NCBI RefSeq assembly: GCF_033439725.1
Contig: NW_026944385.1
Span: 2,327,001-2,391,000, forward strand
Direction: 5' to 3'
Source of the DNA: Neurospora tetraspora
Lineage: Eukaryota; Ascomycota; Sordariomycetes; Sordariales; Sordariaceae
DNA: 64,000 nt
Position 1 is the first letter of the stretch. Each line of letters opens with the position of its first letter. Position numbers and translations under genes: made by a program. This document shows positions 57,501 to 64,000 of the stretch, one piece after another. Below the pieces are notes generated by a model. It did not search any database and was not told the origin of the DNA. It worked only from the letters and a program-made list of their open reading frames with translations.

Positions 57501-60500
57501 CGCACGGTCCCCCACGTGTCCCCCTTCCAATCGCGTTCCTTTGCCAAAGACGGGTTACGGTACGTGACACAGAAACATCAAGACCAGCAGAAGCACGGCT
57601 GGGCCCATCTGGTCAGCCTTACCGCGATCTCTTTCCCATTTCAGTCACTCAGTCAGTCACTGTGTAAAAGAGACGTTACATACTCACCAGTCGGATCTTC
57701 GGATGCCTTCTACATATTGTACTCTGGGGCTGTAACACGGTCCGCCGTCCCCTGATCACGTGGGTAAAACGGGCATTATCATGAAGGGTTGCATTACCGG
57801 TAACGGATATTGGAATCTCAAACCCCTCGCGCGCGGAACCCTAGATGTCAGCGCTACAGTATGGATTACGGACGAGAGGAGCGGGAATCGCTCTCGCGTG
57901 GACTGTTGCGTCTTTGCAATTTACGGGTCCATAACGAATCCCTTCTCATCTCTTCACAAACCAGACTATTTGTTACATGCAGATTTCACCAGCCGCCCCT
58001 TGTCTGAAAGCACAGTACACAGTGGCAGTAACATAGCGGCCCGGGACTATCATCCATTGAAATCGAGATCGGACGGATTCTGCTGATGTCTGCAACACAT
58101 GGGATGACAGGCCCCTTACAGATCACGTTCCTGATACGACACCTGTCAAGCTATAAACAACATCGTGGACTCTGGACTCACGTCCGAGGCATCCAGAATA
58201 TCTCACGCGGCTGAGTGCGTTGATATGCTTTTGCAGCTGGACTTGGTCGGTTCTTCTTACCATTCGTCTTTTTGACCTACGAGCACATCTTCACCTCTGC
58301 GTTGCTTTCGACATTTCTGCGGTTCTACGCCATACGATGCCCTCCATTATGCTTCAACGGCTACTTTTACCTCTTTCATCTCAAAGCTGCAAGTGTTATC
58401 AAGGTCTACAAGGTTTCATTGGAGAATGATCAACACCCGCATCACACCATTCTTCTGTAATCGAAAGTGTCTATCGTCGACACCGATAACGATCTGTTCC
58501 GAAAGATCACAACGTGTACATACTGACTTGCAGAAGCTACAATACATGGTACGTATGCGCAAAGCATGCGGTAACTCTGTATCCCTCAACCATGCGTGTA
58601 GTGTACATTACAAACCTGCACATCTGTACAATTGTCCATCCCACTGGGACTCTATAGTCGAGTGAGAGCCTGGGAGCCGGGTCCTATTTTTAGTGCCAGG
58701 AAGGGCGGTGATCGGCAGACGGAATGGAGGAGCAGATCTGGTTTTTCTTTCCCTCGTTGTTAATACTCTATCGCTGAGTGGTTGCTCGGCCCGGCAACAT
58801 TTTCCTGTCAAAAAACTTTCCCATCTTTTCTTTGCAAACTTTCCCATCCGATCTTTCCTTGACATGGGACTTTCCCCACTTTGCCATTGCGGTTCTCTCT
58901 GCGGCAGTCTACCACTACCGCCTAGATGTACATTATGTACATATGTACACTGCACTTAAAGGCGGCATGGGATTGTTCATACACACAACGGACTTCCGGG
59001 TCGGTGACAGTTCACTGCCATGTCCTCTACAGTCTACATCAGTCTGAGCATCGTGAGTTTTACGGGTTTCTACGGTAAAACGTCGACTGTCGACTGTCGA
59101 GTGACACATCGCAGCAGAGACCAGCCATTCACGATATCTACCGAAGGACTTCCTCTTGTCGACATGGAGGCTATGTTTCCGCAGACACATGAATGATTTC
59201 GCAAAAACCGCAGTGCGTATGTAGAAGGTATGGATGGCGTCGTTTTTTCCCCTCCTTCTCCGTCATTTTCCGCGGTGCGTGGATGAGTGTCGCACTGCTC
59301 TCGAATAGCGAATTGTCGTTGCAGAGGGATACGTCGTTTTGGGTTCAGAAGCAAGATCCGTTTGGTCAGTCCGTTGGGAATGTTCACGAAGTTACAAACT
59401 CGCTGTAGCGGCGATATTTGTCATGTACCGACCAACGTCTATCTGCTGCTTTTGCAGAATCATCGCCATCAGACTCTGCCTGTTGACGCCGTCATTAGCT
59501 GCAATTCGCTATGGGTATAGACGCCCTTAGGTGTAAGGCTTAGAAACACAGAACGTAGGTACGAGTATACCTACGAGTCCCTGCGCTCAAGATAATGCGG
59601 TTTGCTCTTTTTTCTCTCCCTTTGTTTGAACCTCACAACCCGGGAGGACCTTTGGAAAAGATTAGGGATGCAAAGAGGTTAAAATTGCATGAGTATAACA
59701 GATCTAGGTTGACAAATATGTAGGAACAAACTCCGGTTTGTTTACCATTCCCATGGGAGTTCCCGAGTCCCACAACTTAAACCCACACCCTACCTTAGTA
59801 CCGGAACGTGCTTGCCAGTGCATGCGTGATAATGTCCTGAATACTTCATATAACATATGCTTACGAATCCCCAATGCCCACACACTTTTGACTTCTACGG
59901 AACTCATACGGTTATCCAAATTCCAAGTCTTGTGAGAACGGATGTCTTCGTCATAGACTTCGTGTTGCAGAGACTTTGCCGAGGATTCGTCACCCAACTC
60001 GACTCGACTCAACTCACACACTGCCTATGTAAGGCTCTTCCCTCGGCCTCTTTCGATGCGCTATGCTGCCGTGAGTGCCGTCATATACATATGCAGACCT
60101 TTACGAATCTCAACTTCCATGTGATTCTAGGAATATTTCTCGTGATATCATCATCCACTGCTTTGGTAACGGAAGTTCTCTTCAGGCCCGATGGTACCCG
60201 TCCATTTAGGAGGTGTGCCTTACAGTTGTTGCGTTGTGGCAAAGTTCCATGCTTCTGACACATCCAACAAACGCATGCAAATTCAAGATGACTAACTGAA
60301 AAGACGGGTCTCGTGGGCTCTCAACACTTTCACTTTCAGTTACGCAACTTTGCAGCTGAGAGTCTGAGCAGGAGGCGGGAGGCGGGAGGCATGTGTTATA
60401 TGTCCCCAGACATATGTCTGGTAGGTACGCTGCGCGCCTCCTACCTGCAACTGATGTGCCAGACGGGACTTCCCCATTGGATCATGAACGTACCGAGGAT

Positions 60501-63500
60501 GATCCAAGGTCTCCAGAGGTATGGTATGGCATACCGTACGTCTATAAACTCCAGCCGCGTGTCTTGTAGGCAACACTGTATACCGTACAGGTAGGCTTCA
60601 ACCAATGGGATAATGGCCGTATCTGTAGATAGACGCGCAGCTTGAATCCCTCAAGGTTCTTTCTGAGGGATTATAAAGACTCAAGCAGTCTGCAAGGCTA
60701 CTGCTACATGTGCCTTACATCTGTTTGGGAACAAAAGTGAGGCTGTCCAATTCCCCAAACTCGTACGCCCCGGGTTTACACAGTACCTTAGTCTGGCCCA
60801 GAAAACTGGTATGGAGCTACTGACTGCGATGTAATGCTCTCCTGGCAGTCTGCAGATTAGATTCGTTGCCATATCATGTACAATGTTCCATAGAACCAGC
60901 AAGCATCACACACATGGCATGGGATGGCTCACGTCTATCAGCTGTCACATGTCAGCTATCAGAAATCCCAAACATAGCTCGAAGTACATGAAGCTGCCTG
61001 CGCTCTATCATGCGCTGCGCTTAAGCTAGATGCTAGAGAATCCGGTTTTGGCGACATTATACACCGCAATGACTCCGAGAATTTGGGACTCGGCGCCAGC
61101 GCAACGTGGACAGGACAGATGCTGTGGGCAGGACAGATGTCATCGCAGGGACAGATGCCTTATCAGAATAAAGGGTCCTAATAAAATTAAACGAAACCTG
61201 TAATGCTGAATGTGTGCTTGAACATGGCAGAAGACGGGAATCAGCCAGATCCCGAGTCCCAATTTCCCCCGAGTCATTGCCGCCGTAGTGTGGTTCGGCG
61301 GATGGGGGTTATCTCCGACACATTGGTACCTGTCATCACCGACCGGCTGGGCCAGCTTTGTTTCCCGTGACTTTCCTGCCCGTCCTGGATGAAGGGGACA
61401 TTGTGGGTAGCGGTCTTCCTCAACTTCTCCCAAACATCAAACTTCAGGGAGGGAAGAGTCCACGCCCAGACTCCAACCTCGTGGACTTGACTTCCATAAT
61501 CAATCCCCATAGGGTGTCTAATCCAGCCTTGGTTTATTTCTTAGCTTGGTACGAAAAAGCCAGATCCTACTAGACTTTGGAAACTGGCCGAGATGTTCGC
61601 TGATAGATGCTATAAAGTGGCATCTTGAAGTTTTCAGGACGAGGGAGGAGATGCATCTGTGGCGTTTGGTTGAGATCCTTTATGTTGGACATGGTCGAAA
61701 TTCTACAAACGTAAACTGGTTGCTCGTTCCCTGAGGCCGATGAAGGCTTTGGATTGCCCTTGTTCTGTCTGCCCTTGTTCTCCTCAAGCAGAAGAACCAC
61801 GCTAACGAACAAAACAGTATTGTATTGTAGATGGCCAAACCGACACCAGCTTCCAATGCCGGATATTGAGTCAACATGACCCGGCGCTGGAGCCATCACC
61901 GATCGACGGCAGTTCCATCTCCGGCTCCAATGTCCCGAACTGAAATATCAGGTCGGATATCGGATTCTCTGCTTCCTGGTTCTGTGTGTACTCGGCCGTT
62001 GGCCGGCTATTTCCAGCAACAGGCCTGGGAAGAGCGAGTGTCCAGCCCAAAGTTCAAAGTTCTGTCCAAGGGACGGGATGTCTGTCGGCCGAGACTATAC
62101 CAATTGTTGCTGTCTTTTGTCATTTTGTGTCTTTCCTCTTGTCATTGCCATTGCCATTGCCAGCGGCCGCGTCTTCTCTGTTGGCTCTTTCTTTCTGAAC
62201 TCATCGCGGCAAGACTGAAACTGCATGTGGTGCAAGCCGCCATGGGTATTTCCATCCTTCCACTTGCTTCCAATCTGTTCGCGAAGACTGTCCAGTCCGA
62301 AACGAGAACTCTGCCATGTCGCGGTTGTTCCTTCCGTATTCCTTCCTCGTAGGTTGTGTCCACCCCGTACCTTTTTTCCCCTCTTCGTTCCTTCCACTCC
62401 ACTGCCCCCTGTCATTTTGTGTGTTTCTTCTCGTCCTTTTGTTCTGCTATGCTCTGCTCTTTCCTTTTGTTGTGTTCTTTCCTTTACTCAGATCAAGTAC
62501 ACCTGTTTAGAAAATTCTTACCTCTGGCCCCCTTGCCCCGGCCTGGCCCAGCTTTGCCCTGCCCGTAAACCCGGACATTCAACCTGTCCATTCTGATTTG
62601 ATACATTTTGGTATCTAACCAATCTGTTGGGAGGGGTGTTAGTGAAACGACACCGAGCCGAGAGCGGGCGGTTACATGACGATGATTCTTGTGCGCGAGT
62701 GCTTGAAAAGCAAAAGCTGATCGGAAATTATAGGGTTTACGGGTCACGATGCTGGGTGTGTTTGATGGCGGCGATGTTGATGATTTACACGATTTGGGTA
62801 TTTGAGGATGGGGTGATGGGTGATGTTGATGTTGATGAGGGTATGGAAAGTATATGGTGAGTTGGAGGTAAATGTCCATATTTCGAAGAACATAAATGAG
62901 CGAGAATGGAAAGATCTCAGGGGGGAGTATGAGACAAGTTGATTTCCTTCTCATCACTCTGAGTCTTCGCAGTCACTCATGGAGATGATAGAGACGACGC
63001 CCAACCGTTGCCCATACAGAAAGCAGTTGATATTCCAGCACAGTAGCATTATGAGAATCCTCACGGATGATCCGCGATATGCACGTGCTCAAGATCAACT
63101 GTCTCAGCCGTCCCATGATGAAGTTCGGATGTAACTGACCTTGTGACGAACATGGCCACAAACAAACGGGCACCTGCCACTGATCAGTCTGAGTCTAACT
63201 CGTGGCCAAATGATTGGCTAATTGATCAATGATGAGGACCGTTTCTGAGAGTGCTTTCAATAAATCGAGAACGAGGACTGATGGATATGGTCTATCGTAA
63301 CCAGAGTCCAGAATCTGGTCGCTTTCTATGAGGTCACTATATACCACCTCCTTTTCACTGCCTCACCGTCCGGAAGATAGGGGCTAAAAAGGGCGTTAAT
63401 AGACGGTGAAGAGAAGCAGTAAATTGGATGGATCAAAAAGTAATTGTTGACCGCTTCAGGCTTGTCCCATTCAAGCGTCTCGGGTGCCCGGTGCTTGACC

Positions 63501-64000
63501 CCCGGGAGACCAGGAGACAAAGTGCAGTCGAGGCTCTGGAAAATGTTGGGGTCATCACTATCGGCTAGCGAGACCACCCCTGTCTTATCGCTTATCAGTA
63601 ACAGCGCAGGACGTCAGCGCATTGGCCGATGTGCTGTCCGCCCCCATCGCCCCTAAAGTCAGGCCAACCGAAGACCATCCTATCCAGACAGTGAATCACA
63701 ACGGCGCCGCGGTCGAGGTGCTTGTATTGGATCTTTTTATTGTGATGATCCTATTGTTGCTGCACCGCTAAAACTCCAAGAACGCCGGTGGCGGAACTCC
63801 GACTCCTGAACTTCAAACAACTTGTCATCACGACCGATACGAAAGAGGTGGGTTTCTCTTTTGTCTTCGAGCGCATTCAACCTTACCCTCTACCTTCTAC
63901 AGTACAAACCTCGGTTCATGATTCCCGAAAGCTGACATCTCTTGTTTCCATCAAAAGTATCCGGCAACTCTCTCACCGAACGCCATTATCTCGTCAGCGC
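51544..64000. other. 12.4 kb gene-free region upstream of the grainyhead gene
   Basis: No frame on either strand has domain resemblance or the NNC/NNG codon bias of the real genes nearby; the longest frames (51844-52503 +, 53998-54537 +, 54344-54910 -) look random. Base composition is ordinary and CpA/TpG are intact, so it is not RIP debris. It should contain the grainyhead promoter and 5' UTR at its left end. Spliced genes of unknown families or noncoding transcripts cannot be excluded. Confidence 0.45.

Overview
The window reads as a filamentous ascomycete chromosome segment, most likely a Sordariomycete and plausibly Neurospora or a close relative. Three observations point there. Host genes have short introns (mostly 54-103 nt) with GTRNGT donors, CTRAC-type branch sites and YAG acceptors. 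The protein set is fungal: a fungal grainyhead, a GGA adaptor and a Fra2/Bol2-type BolA. A 12.8 kb block carries the hallmark of repeat-induced point mutation (RIP): CpA and TpG largely replaced by TpA while CpG survives. The genus is inference; the RIP pattern and gene models are read from the sequence.

Layout. 1-2 kb has no convincing gene. 2.0-12.9 kb holds a mitochondrial-looking NIF3 protein (-), a BolA/Fra2 protein (+), a CorA-like membrane protein with six exons (-), a GGA clathrin adaptor (-) and the rRNA modifying enzyme Tsr3 (+). 12.9-23.3 kb holds mitochondrial IF-2 (-), an unassigned membrane protein (+), a PP28/PDAP1-like phosphoprotein (-) and eIF2A (-). 26.4-28.8 kb is an unassigned 751-residue protein (+). 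28.8-32.8 kb is gene-free. 32.8-45.7 kb is a nested retroelement graveyard. 45.7-48.75 kb has only a weak ORF. 48.75-51.54 kb is a CP2/grainyhead transcription factor (-), and the remaining 12.4 kb upstream of it has no gene I can support.

The retroelement block can be resolved by hand. A Ty3/gypsy chromovirus relic (33406-40896, minus orientation) has two 254-bp LTRs, a 5-bp target duplication AGTAA and decayed protease, reverse transcriptase, RNase H, integrase and chromodomain segments. It sits inside an older non-LTR (LINE) element, also minus, whose ORF1, APE-type endonuclease and reverse transcriptase relics lie at 40.9-45.5 kb. The LINE reading frame resumes in phase on the far side of the insertion, at 33405-32823. 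Both elements are dead, with stops that can be explained by C-to-T change.

Functionally the host genes are mostly housekeeping: cytosolic and mitochondrial translation (eIF2A, IF-2, Tsr3), Fe-S or metal-related small proteins (BolA, NIF3), Golgi sorting (GGA) and cell wall/conidial regulation (grainyhead, by family knowledge). Several pairs are divergent and share 0.5-0.8 kb promoters (NIF3/BolA, GGA/Tsr3, IF-2/membrane protein), with a 3.1 kb one between eIF2A and the unassigned protein. No tRNA, rRNA or CRISPR feature was recognised.
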